A DNA stretch of 64,000 nt from Prinia subflava (taxonomy: Eukaryota > Chordata > Aves > Passeriformes > Cisticolidae). This document shows, piece by piece, positions 1 to 11,641 of the stretch (the stretch's first letter is position 1; each line of letters starts with the position of its first letter). The notes under the pieces were generated by a model. That model was not told the origin of the DNA and did not search any database. It worked only from the letters and a program-made list of their open reading frames with translations. The stretch spans positions 496,001 to 560,000 of the forward strand of contig NC_086259.1 in the NCBI RefSeq assembly GCF_021018805.1, in the 5' to 3' direction. The translations under genes and the position numbers were made by a program.

Positions 1-3000
1 TGTCCCAGCATTTCACTAAATTCAAATATTTGGAAATGAAGTTGTTTAAAAGGTGGCAAAAGTCTGTAGCAAACTTTGCAATTAAATCTTTTACCTTCAT
101 TTGAGCAATTAAAAATGCTCACTAATGCTGCACATGTAAGTGTGTTTATTCTCACATTGGTAAAGTACCATTTCTGGGGAAAACAGGGTTTTTTCCTATT
201 TCTTCCCTGATAAATGACAACAGGTCCAACCCATGAAGCTGAGGTCTGTCCTTTGTTGAGATGTAAACTATATTACCTATATAATACTTTATCGGCTCCA
301 TTATTTTGTGGCAAAAATTGACTGTCTATGAACTAAAGGAGGCATTTTCATTCTGAAAGTTGAAGTATTCACATCAGAAAAATTTATCAGTACATTCCAT
401 TTCATTCCATAAGATAAAATGATGTGAAAATAAACATTGGCCTTGATCTAAGCTGCTGTCCAGCAACAGGAAAACCATATATCTCTTTTTAGAAAATATA
501 GCAGTTCAAAAAATATGAGAGAAGAGCGAATAACAGAGAAACTGGGCCAGGAATAAAACATAATTGGGAACCAAATGTTAACATTCTACTTATCAAACCC
601 TTACAAGCAGAGGAGAACCTGTAGAATGGTAATTAACACCCACTCATCACATTCTTCTGGAAGATTAAAGAACAAGACCTAGCCCCAGTACTTACTTTTG
701 CAAATACAATCTCATCAATTAATCTAATTCGTAAGAGAATGAGGTTGTTATTTCACTTTCCTCTGCCAGGGTTTTTTCTCATTGGGCTGCTCCTTCTCTT
801 TCACCACACAAGGACCCCTATCTCGCCTAGAGGTGAAAGTTCTCTGGCGTTTCAGTGAACCCAGTTAAGTCTCCACAAAAATAGCTGGGATACCACAGAT
901 GCAAGAATTATGAGAGCAGGGTTTATAATGTCTGATAAAGCTGAATTTTAGCTCCTGCAGGAATTTGTTATAAAAATCCAGCCATGGAAGGAGCAGAGTT
1001 TTCCATTTCTGGCCCAAATGCCAGATTCTCCCACAACTCCATCTCCCCCTCCTCATGGAAATGTCACACAACTTTTTCTCATTCAAATCACTAAAAATAT
1101 GTATTTAGTTAGCTTTTCAAAATGCATGTATTACCTAATGACATGATTGCTTGGCTGCCTAATTTACAAGAAATCACTCAGAGGATAAATATAGATGAAG
1201 GTTTTATCAATTATATAAAAAGAGAATTATCCATGTGTATATAAAAAGAGAATGTGTATGGTTTTAACTTCAAGAACATAAACACTTACCTTAAAGCCTT
1301 TATTAGATTATTTTTAAAATTTTTGATTTCCAAACATATTTCTTTAAGAGACTTTGATTTGGTGATTTCTGCTGTGGTTGAGACTTTATAAAATATAACT
1401 GCTTTCATTAACTGGGGAATCAAATTCCTTTAACATCCAGTACCCTTGCATCTGGCACCATCCATCCCTGCAAACATCCTCTGAGCCATGAACATTTTCC
1501 TGGTGTTAGCATGCAAATATTTTCATGCACCATCTTGCTGAGACATTTGCAGATGCAGGTTTTCTTTATTGAGTGTTTTCTAAATATAACCACAATACGC
1601 CTTCCATGTCATTCTGAGAGTGAAAACATCTCAGCAAATAGACTCTTCCCTAGAATTGCTGGTTCTTGCCAGGAGGGGTTGGTTGAACACTGGTAGGAGC
1701 AGATGTAACAAGGCAATGAAGGTGATCATTAATGCTATTACATAGATTTGCTGGAGCAAAAATGAAACTTTTAATTTCCACGCCATTAGGAGCCTGCAGA
1801 AGGATAAAAATGCAGTTTGCAATCCTTGCTCAGATAAATGATTGCTGCTCTCAAACCCTTGAGCAGTTTTAACAAATGATCACTGGCTGGATTCCACTGT
1901 TGGACGGTGTCTTCAGAAAAACAGCACTATTTAAACACATCATCACAGATTCTTAATGAATCCATTCTCCATATCCCTCCCATATCCTGGTAGGAAACAT
2001 GGAGCTAAATATGATTGGAAAATTGAACTGATACCAAGGTTCTCTAATCTCCCTCTTTGGCTGAATTTATAGATGTGCTCATGTTGATTTGTTATTGAAA
2101 TTTCTTTTGGTAAAAATCAATGATATGAGGGAGCTAGAATGACACATGGAATGTAGTCCAAGGTAAATTAAAGTACTTAAGCACAGCAGTTATCTCCTGA
2201 TTATAACTAAGCACATTAGACATCTCAGGATCCTTGCAAACACTCAATATATTAAGATGATCAGTCATCAGCACAGCTCTCTTTGTCTTGCTGCTGTTAT
2301 GAATCATTTTTGTAAGAAAATGAGCTCTTGATTCTTATCTAGGTAGGGAGACTCAAAGGAGAAAAGAAAAAAATGTTTGTCAGAGCAGTAATGCAAGACA
2401 TCCCTGGCTGGATTTCCCCTCTGAATTGGGGGGGGGTGCTGCACTAATGAGAATTAATGAGGTGTTAAAGTGACCTTGGTGAATCTGAGGGTGTGACACG
2501 AATACTGGAAGAAATAGCAGAGGAAGAGGGAGTGTGCAGCTTGAAAATTACATAACAGCCAGCTGCACACACACACAAATAGCTTTTTGTACCTGTCAGG
2601 AAGAATGAAAATCCTGTTCTCAATCAAATGATGAGACAGCAGTGTGTCTCCTATCCTAAAAGAGTAAAATCACATGCTCATGTCCCTGGGCATTAGAACT
2701 CCATTCCAAGTGAGCATCTGGTACAAAAGACAGCAGAGGAACTTCCCAGGAACACACCAGTTCCTGCCCTTCCAATACTTCTGCTGTTCTGATCTGTTTT
2801 CCAAATATATAAATCCCAGCAAAGGTAAAATAACAAGAATGTTACAATAACAACACACACCTCTAGAAACTTCAGCAGTTGTGGTTTCATCAGGGGAATC
2901 TGATGCCACTCCAACAGGCTTCGTACTTAACAAATTTTCCAAAAGACAGGAGGGCAATTTGGGAACCTGTAGTTTGTTGCTGAAGTTTCAAGGTTCGCAT

Positions 3001-3600
3001 CATTCTTTGCAATAAAATTGTAGATGCTGGAATATAAAGAAAGATTGAATCATCAGAGTTGCTTTCTCTACTCCTTGGCTTCATTTTTAGCAGCTGAAGG
3101 ACAGACTTTCCTCCTGGTCTGCATTTAGCAAGGAACAGCAGAGCCATCATACGCGTTTAAAATAATGTTATTAATTAAAAATATAGAATGGGGGAGGACA
3201 GACCTAGAGGGCATAAAATCCAACTCGGAGTCTGAAATGAATACTTACCATTATGTAAATATAGTCTAAAATAAATATAATCATGTGTATACATATATAT
3301 ATAAACATAATATAAAGTACAGTATTGTTAATACCTTGGAAGCTACAGAGAAACAAAGAAATTGTCATTCAGCATATAAACAACCCCTTTTCAATTTACA
3401 TCCGGGAATGACAATTTCAGGAAGCAAACAAGGCTGCACCTCTCAGAAAACATGAGAGATTTAAAAGACACACGACAGACAAGGGTCTGCCAAGGATCTG
3501 GTTCCATCAGAGTTGGGTTTACATCATTCAGTGCAACTTTATTTGAATTAATGCATAGACGTGGAACGTTTTGGGAAGCCACATGGTATGGAGGCTGTGA
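1..3600. other. AT-rich intergenic DNA, no gene seen
   Basis: No splice-bounded coding frame, CR1, LTR or RNA gene recognised. Only short (CA)n near 2566 and (TA)n near 3290. Frames up to 95 codons look random. Confidence 0.7.
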
Positions 3601-3610
3601 TGGGCTGTGT

Positions 3611-4280
3611 CAGTGACACACCCTCAGTGACACACCCACAGTGACACACCCACAGAGACAAACCCTGCAGTGACACCCGCTCACTGACACCCGCTCAGTG
3701 ACACCCGCTCAGTGACACACCCTGCAGTGATACACCCTCAGTGACACACCCTCAGTGACACACCCTCAGTGACACACCCCTCAGTGACACACCCTGCAGT
3801 GATACACCCTCAGTGACACACCCTCAGTGACACACCCTCAGTGACACACCCCTCAGTGACACACCCTGCAGTGATACACCCTCAGTGACACACCCTCAGT
3901 GACACACCCTCAGTGACACACCCCTCAGTGACACACCCTGCAGTGATACACCCTCAGTGACACACCCTCAGTGACACACCCTGCAGTGATACACCCTCAG
4001 TGACACACCCTCAGTGACACACCCTCAGTGACACACCCCTCAGTGACACACCCTGCAGTGATACACCCTCAGTGACACACCCTCAGTGACACACCCTTAG
4101 TGACACACCCTGCAGTGACACACCCTGCAGTGACACACCCTCAGTGACACACCCTGCAGTGATACACCCTCAGTGACACATGCTCAGTGACACACCCTTA
4201 GTGACACACCCTTAGTGACACACCCTGCAGTGACACACCCTCAGTGACACACCCTGCAGTGATACACCCCTCAGTGACAT
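3611..4280. repeat. Minisatellite, 14-15 bp monomer with a 72-bp higher-order unit
   Basis: About 45 tandem copies of CAGTGACACACCCT variants. The variant CTGCAGTGATACACC recurs at 3722, 3794, 3866, 3938, 3981 and 4053. Four of the five intervals are 72 bp (five monomers of 14, 14, 14, 15 and 15 bp) and one is a 43-bp short unit. No coding role is seen. Confidence 0.93.
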
Positions 4281-4686
4281 CTTTCTGTGCCTGCTGTGAG
4301 CTTAGGGCCAGGCTCGGGTCATGGCTCATCAGGACACAGCACAGGGCTGGTTTGGATCAGTGTTTTCTCTGTTCAGGTCGTTGTCACCTCTTATGCTTTC
4401 TCAGAGCTTAAAAGACAGTCTGGGGCATGGGAAGAACAATGTTTTCTGTTCTTGCACAGCACATTTTTGGAGAGTCTCAGTAAAACTGGCTGGGCTGGAG
4501 CAGCACAGTTCCCAGAGCACACGGTGTCCCTGACAGCCCAGGCTTGCCCGAGCACCTGCAGGTCTTTTCAGCATTAACCACACAGGCAGCACCTTCCCTG
4601 CCCATAAACCACATAAACAGAGCACAACCAAAATGAAACTGTTCTCCACAAATGAGCACTAAACTTTGGTCTTGGCTCTGCCTCGC

Positions 4687-4960
4687 CAGAGATCATGGAA
4701 TCATGGAGTGATTTGAGTTGGAAGGAATCTCAAAGCCCATCCAGTGCCACCCCTGCCATGGCAGGGACACCTCCCACTGTCCCAGGCTGCTCCCAGCCCC
4801 AGTGTCCAACCTGGCCTTGGGCACTGCCAGGGATCCAGGGGCAGCCACAGCTGCTCTGGGCACCCTGTGCCAGGGCCTGCCCACCTTCCCAGGGAAGAAT
4901 TTCTTCTTAATATCTAATCCAAACCTACATCTGCCCTCCTTCAGCTGGGATGGAGTTACC
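4687..4960 (-). mobile_element. CR1 LINE 3'-end fragment
   Basis: Reads on the minus strand as the familiar CR1 3' end: a CCAGGGCAGGCCC-like block, CAGCCTGGGACAGTGGGAGGTG, the CCATGGCAGGG motif and a terminal TGATTCCATGAT. It is 5'-truncated, with no reverse-transcriptase ORF left. Short reading frames across it on both strands are spurious. Confidence 0.88.
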
Positions 4961-6411
4961 TTGTCTTAGGAATTAAGGTGGTGACCTGGCAAAGCTTGGC
5001 ATGCAGGAAAAAAATATTCTCCCCCTCTCTTTCTGGCTCAAAGTATTTGAATAATGTTTCTGTCCTGGGGTGGATATGTGTGGAACGTGGCTTTTTGAAA
5101 GCTTGAATGTATTTTGGAATTAGTTGTTTCCATTGTTATTTACTTCTGAGTAATTTATTCTTTATGTTTGCTGTTGATTTTGCATATTTAAATGAGGTTT
5201 GATAGAAATTATGTTCCTTTTATTGAGTTAATTCTTATTTTAGAATACAGGCAGACCTATTGGCTGTGAAGTAGAAATACTGTGAACTGTCAGGTACAGA
5301 ATTCCACTTTTATAGAAACTTTTTCTTCCCTACTGCTAATTCATCACAGATAAACCTGGCTGATAATCCACTTTGATATTGCAAAAATAGACATTGCCTT
5401 CCTTCAACTTCTGAGGAGAAAAGCCTGAATAACAGACCCATCAAAAATCCTCAAAAAGTAAGCCAGGTTTGCAAGACACAGGAGTATGTTTACAAGTCTG
5501 TTATCAATAATTTAAGCCTCACTTGTCAGAACAGAAGATGGATATATATAAGCTGCTGTGCATTTTACTTAACTGTTTACTGATCCACTGCCAGCCTACC
5601 AAACAGATTTAAAAGATATTTCCATTTCTGAAGGAAAGTTGCCTCCAACTTTCAAGGTCCAAAGATTTTGTGAGTGTGTCGGAGTTAACTTCTGCTCAAT
5701 AGCACACTGGTAGGGAGCCTGGAGTGCTCATTGTTTCTCGATGGCTGCAATGGGCTGCGTTGTTGTTTTCCTGCTGCCTGGCAGCACCTGGGAGCAGACA
5801 AAAGTGAATCTGTGGCAGCAAGAGCTCTGCCTGTACTTTTTAATCTGTCTGACGCTGGAGAATGCTCCCAGAAAAAATTCTCTACAGGGTGCTTTTGAGC
5901 TCTGCATATTTTTTGAGCAGATCCCAATGAAGTCACTTTGTTAAGGAAACTTCAAGGGATGTGTTGTAGTTTCTCTGTACACAATAATTAGGAGTTAGGG
6001 GTGATGTGTCTGTCAGAGCCACAGGAACAGCACAGGCTGCTGCTCAGTCAGCTCTGCAGCCTGCGTGGCCATGTAGAAATGAGGGGAACATTTTAGAAGG
6101 TGTGATTTTAGGCATTGTTTTCAAGAAATCTGCAAATTAAATTCCTGCTCCCTGATGTGTACTGATGTCTGATCCAAGGGGACTGCACGGCTGGAAACTA
6201 CTACACTTCATTTCTGTAATGCCCAGTGCTATCCCCTGCAGATCTATTTCTGTAAGTCAATAAGAATGGATTTCAACTCTTATTTTTCCCTTCTGTTGTT
6301 ACAGGAAAGAGAAATCCTTCCCACAACAAGCTCAGTAGATGTTATCACCATCACTAGTGAAGATATGGCACATTCCTGGTGCATCCTCTCCCTATTCACA
6401 CCCAATGCAGC

Positions 6412-6612
6412 ATTCTCTCCCTGGCAGGGTGGGCAGGCCCTGGCACAGGGTGCCCAGAGCAGCTGTGGCTGCCCCTGGATCCCTGGCAGTGCCCAAGGCA
6501 AGGTTGGACACTGGGGCTGGGACAGGGGAAGGTGTCCCTGCCATGGCAGGGGTGGTACAGGATGGGCTTTAAAGTCCCTCCAACTCAAACCATTCTGAGA
6601 CTCCATGATTTA
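6412..6612 (+). mobile_element. CR1 LINE 3'-end fragment
   Basis: Plus-strand CR1 tail: GGGTGGGCAGGCCCTGGCAC, CAGAGCAGCTGTGGCTGCCC, TGTCCCTGCCATGGCAGGGG and CTCAAACCATTCTGAGACTC at the 3' end. It is about 200 bp and strongly 5'-truncated. Confidence 0.88.
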
Positions 6613-7619
6613 TGATTCTCTGTTAATTACATAGGAAAGGAAAAAGTAGGTGGATCATAAGGACACCCTTTGTCTCATGCACTTGAGCCAGTAATGGTTT
6701 AGCAGAGGGAGCTCTGGCAGAATCCCGAGCATTACCTCCAAAGCAGTCCCAGCTTCTTTCTGCCTGTGCCCCTTCAAGTGCGCTCTGTGTATTTCCAGGC
6801 TATAGAAACCATTCTGGTTTATCATCAAACAGGCAAACAGCACAGACCACAAGCTCTCCCTTTTTCTTTTTCTTTTTTTTCTCCTCCCCCTGACTGAGTA
6901 TCCTTCTTGTCCCTGACAAGGCTCCCATGTAATCCAGGACTGGGATGATCAGTGGTCCCTAACTTAGAAGCATCCAGCCTTTGTTCCAGCAAAGGGTCCC
7001 AAGGGTAAGAGAAACAAGGTTTGAAAGAGGCAGCCCTGTGCTGAGGGCAGAACAAGATACACACTTGTTTCCCAGGGAGCAGCCTGTGTCCCAGCCAGGC
7101 AGATCTGCCATTTACAGATCTTTCTGCTCAAGCTTTCACCGTCTTCGAGCGGTTTCAGATGAACATTAATTGCCCAAATGACTCCAAACTCAGAATACCA
7201 GTGGAATTTAACCAGACAACCATCTGACAGAGATTTCCTTCAATATTCCCAGCCCTTGGAGTTCAACAGAGCAGATCTGCTATGTGATTCTGAGCTCACT
7301 CTGGCAGAGATGGGCACACATCTCAGAGTGCACACTCTGCACTCCAGCCAGGAGTTCTGTCCCAGCACTGGGATATACATGCAGATACAGCCCAGCCTTG
7401 GGGAGGGTGCAGGCAGTTGTCACATTTCCTTCTCCATGGAAGGGGGAAACACCATAATGCTTTTTGCTTTCCTTTTAGAATGGACTTCAAACCAAAGGGA
7501 ATTTCAAGTCCAGGTTGGCAGCTGTCATTTTAAAGGAAAACCTTTTGCATGTCTAAATTTGATCAGTACATTAAAAGGTAAAAGAGAAGCATAAACCTAA
7601 GATGAATTAACTATTTTTC

Positions 7620-7940
7620 AGTCACAGAATCACAGAATGACATGGCTTAGAGGGATCTTAAAGTTCACTCAGTCCACCCCTGCCATGGCAGGGACACCTT
7701 CCACTGTCCCAGGCTGCTCCAAGCCCCAATGCCCAACCTGGCCTTGGGCACTGCCAGGGATCCAGGGGCAGCCACAGCTGCTCTGGGCACCCTATGCCAG
7801 GGCCTGCCCACCCTGCCAGGTAAAAATTCCTTCCCAGTATCCCATCTAACCCTGCCCTCTGGCACTGGCAGCCATTCCCTGTGTCCTGTCACAAAAGACT
7901 CTTTTAAGAAGCCCCATCTCCATCTTCCTTGTGTCACTTT
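7620..7940 (-). mobile_element. CR1 LINE 3'-end fragment
   Basis: On the plus strand it starts with the reversed tail TCACAGAATCACAGAATGAC and continues through the conserved CCATGGCAGGGACACC and AGCTGCTCTGGGCACC blocks, then the segment ending with the CTGTGTCCTGTCACAAAAG variety. 5'-truncated in the usual CR1 way. Confidence 0.88.
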
Positions 7941-7999
7941 TTAACCTTTAGGTTATTGAAGATCCTTTCTTTCAAGCAGATAATGATGAAGAAAGTGGT

Positions 8000-10900
8000 C
8001 TAAAAATGATATCAAATGATGGCTGACTATTGAAATTCAAGTGGTATGAACAAAAAAAAAATGCAGTCAGTCTTCTTGTATCTGCCACAAAGCCATTACC
8101 TCAACAAAACTCTGATGCCCACCACAAAGGCAGAAAAAGCAAGCAGGGAAGGGGAGTTGGTAGAATTATTTTCTCTCTCTTGCCCCATACTTTTAGACAT
8201 TTACATTTGTATTGCTTTTGAATTGCTCTATGTTAGTTTGCATCCGGCTAAGCTGACACCATTTCCTTTAAGAATGGGGCAACATTCCCAGACTATTAAA
8301 TGTTCCAGGGGTGGATTTCTCCAGGATGTAACACACTCATTGGTGTTCTCAACCGAGCCTTCAGCACATCTGAATCATTTAAAAGTTCACCCTCATCTAG
8401 TTAAAAATCAGTGTTTGAATATCTATCAGTATGCAAAACACTCATTTGCTACCAGAGTTAAAACTCCCTATTATACCAGGATGAATTTAAGTTTTAATTA
8501 GCATTTCCTCTGGTGTACCAAACCCACTGAGACTACTAGACTTACTAAAATTTAATTAACTTGACAAAAGATCCTAATTGTTTTCATTCCACTAGTCCTA
8601 AGTGGGACTAAAAATAATACCCTTCAAATTAAGTGTCTGCAGCCCACCTTCCTTTTGGATGTCCTACATATATCAAATTGGTTGGCCTACATATAATTAT
8701 AGTTGTAGGAAGCATTGCCCACTCTGAAATCAAGATTGTTTGCTTAAAAATGGTAATTTTTATGGCAATACATAGTAAAGGAAACATTATTCAAAAGGTC
8801 TCAGCTAACATTAATTCTTTCCATCATCTTGCTAAGTTTTGGAGGTTTATTGATTTATCTTGGTGCACAGACTAATCAACGAGATGTAGCATTCATTTAA
8901 ATCAATATAGAAGCCTAATATTGGCAAATATTAGAGAAAGAGAAAATAAAGATTAATGTATTGGTAGTGCAACTATGATAAACAGTATATATCTATTTGA
9001 AGTGTAGTGTAGAATTCGGAATTAAAGTAAAAATACTTCCTGTTCAGCATACTTCTCATATCTTTATCTCTTTCCCAGCTGAGCTGCTCACATCATTCCA
9101 AGGCTTTGTTCACTTCGAGACACTCATCTTGAAAGAAATGAGTGTGGAAAGTATTAGGACACGGCCTTAGGAGCATTGGGGACAGCTCTGTTACAGGAGT
9201 TTGCACGCAGAGGAATTGCAATCCCAGGAATTGGCTGTGGATGTCGGAAGCAGAGGTTTTAAGGAGAAGGGATCAAGGAAAAGTATCCTGTCCTAGGTAC
9301 TTGACTTTGTAGTGCTTGTATCCCCGATCGTCTGCTCCGTTTGTGTTGGATATTGTGTTCTGTATCCTTAAGACTGGTTCTTAGAAGGAGGAGAAAGTGC
9401 CAAGTTTTGTTTTACAAAACTGCGCTCAATCCTCCACATTCCACTCCTGGGCTGTGTTGTCTGCAGCACAGACAGACAGCAGGACAGAGATCTCCTTTGC
9501 TTTTAGTTAGTTTATAGCTAGCTGAGACAGAGAAGTTCCCTGGACTGTTTTTTTTTTCTTTTTCTTGAAACTCTTTTAGACTGAAAACCCAAAAAACACC
9601 TGAAGCTGCCCACGGGGGCCCAAGACAACATTTTCCAGTGCCAAAAAGACTGGTCAGAGACTGAGCCTGCTGAGCTACAACCCACAGCAAAGACTTTCTC
9701 AATTTTGCCACCTCACTCTAGAACAGCAAGAAGTTTTGTTGTTTAATATTATTCATTTTTTTGTGCTTATGAACAGTTTGCTTGTTGAATACACATTTTT
9801 TCCCACTTTTCTCTAAGGAAACTTTTTCCTGGACCAGTTAGGAGAGGAGCTGCTTGAGTTTGCTTTCTAGAAGGACCCCATTTGGAAGTTTCCTCACAAA
9901 TTTGCCCTAAACCAAGACAAGTACATAGCCAAACTCTTTTACCAAGAGAAGAATTCTTTTGCGAGCATTCCTACATTACAGGAATTAGACCTATTTGTCT
10001 AATTATTACCTCATGAAGTTTAAAGAATTAATCAGATTGGAAATCAAATGAAATCCATCACTTGTTATTCCTCTGTTGAGCTTTGTTGGCACTGAATATC
10101 CCTGAAGTGCTTAGAAATCACTGCTCATACAGGTGTGGGTTTGCAACCCAATCCATTATGTGGATGCTCTTAGAAGAGACTGCTCTTGGGAAGGCTCAGA
10201 CTCCACCCCCTCCTGCAATAACACACGGGCTGAGGCTGCACCACTGTAAATGCAAGAGAATACCAAATATTGTTCCCAGCACTGTGAAGGAAAAAACCTG
10301 TAAATCTCTATGCATCCACAGCCTTCAGCTCCTTTTTCTGCCCAAACATCTGGCTGCTTTCTCACATCTGAATACTAAGGAGATTATCTTGGCTGATAAA
10401 CCATCCAGATTGGCTGTTGAACACCTCTTTTCTGCTTCCCTTGCCAAGTTCCTCCTTTGTTTCCTTCCCCTTCAATTTGAACCACAAGGTACTCTCCAGG
10501 CCCCAATTTCCATCCAGATTTATTGATGTGAGCTCAATGTACCCATCTCTTGTATTGCAATTATTAGAATCTCCTGACTATACGTACACAAAATATTTTT
10601 AATGAACAGCTCTATAGACTTCACATTCATAACTTTTGCCCTAATAAATAATGCAATTTAGTTATCCTTTCCCTGAAAAAACACCATATGTCTGTATGTG
10701 TTTATTGAAGACAAATATTTAAAATGAAACTCTCATTAACTTTTCTCTGCATGTATAAAATATTGAACTCTGAAGACTTGTCAGAAGCATAAGTTTAGTA
10801 AATAAAATTTAAAGAAAACCAGGTATGCAGTTGATAACATGACACTACAGGCCACCAAATATTCACTGCAAAAGTCTATGCATTTGGGAGAAATTAGGTT

Positions 10901-11294
10901 CGTGTTTGTAGGAAATGTTCATTTTTTTGTCCCTGTAGGTAACATACAAACAATAAAAATCCAAAGTAAACTTCGTTCCTCTTCTCATCTCTGCCTTGTA
11001 TTTGATTTTTTTTCCTGTGACTAATGAATTGTTGGCAACATTAGATAAAACATGGGGAGTTCATCTCCTGGCTTTAACAATTGTGAGGAGCAGCTCGGAA
11101 TCCTCTCACATTCTTATCATCACTTATTAGAATGCACTGACTTTTAAAAAAGCTGCTTTCAGCAGTTTTTCATGGCCTGACCTCTTGTTCACCTCGAGCA
11201 TTCACAGAATGTCTCTAATGAAAGAGAAGGTATTTTATGAAACAATTCATTATGATCCAGTTTTCTGATCCAGCATTTTTGCACACCTTTGGAG
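8000..11294. other. Intergenic DNA, no gene seen
   Basis: Unique-looking AT-rich sequence. Frames at 8046-8501 (151 codons) and 10083-10526 (147 codons) are open but have no recognisable domain, no biased composition and no homologue I can name; they are most likely chance. Confidence 0.65.
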
Positions 11295-11300
11295 CCTTAC

Positions 11301-11635
11301 TGCCGCAGCTGATCCTGACGATAAGAGAGGGACTCAGGAGACATTTTCTGGGTTGTGAGCAGATCAGAGCAGGAGGCAGGAACCCCTGCAGTTTATTTAC
11401 AAAGTAACTTATATACATCTCCTATAATGTCCATCCATTGGAGGATTAAATTCCCACCTCCTAATCACCACTGGCCAAACTAACTGTCCATCACCTTTTC
11501 TCCTCCCATCTAGAAATATGTAAACAATGGGAGACAGCTAAACATGGCCAATGTTTACATTAACAAGCGTGAGAGAAGCTGCACATTCTCTTTCAATATG
11601 CGCACTTGACACACAGGAAAAACCTCATGGCAACA
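11301..11635 (-). mobile_element. Solo LTR of an endogenous retrovirus (335 bp, ERVK-like)
   Basis: In minus orientation it begins TGTTGCCATGAGG and ends CAGCTGCGGCA. A TATATAAG box is near 11408-11415, followed by AATAAA at 11397-11392, the compact order of a class II avian LTR. Flanks are CCTTAC (11295-11300) and CCTTAT (11636-11641), a 6-bp target-site duplication with one mismatch. No internal retroviral sequence adjoins it. Confidence 0.78.
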
Positions 11636-11641
11636 CCTTAT

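Noticed and set aside
3611..4280. Possible CRISPR-like array
   Set aside because: Repeats are contiguous with no unique spacers, the unit is only 14-15 bp, and this is a vertebrate genome.
8046..8501. A 151-codon plus-strand frame
   Set aside because: No known motif, no splice context, ordinary AT-rich composition, and no neighbour to give context.
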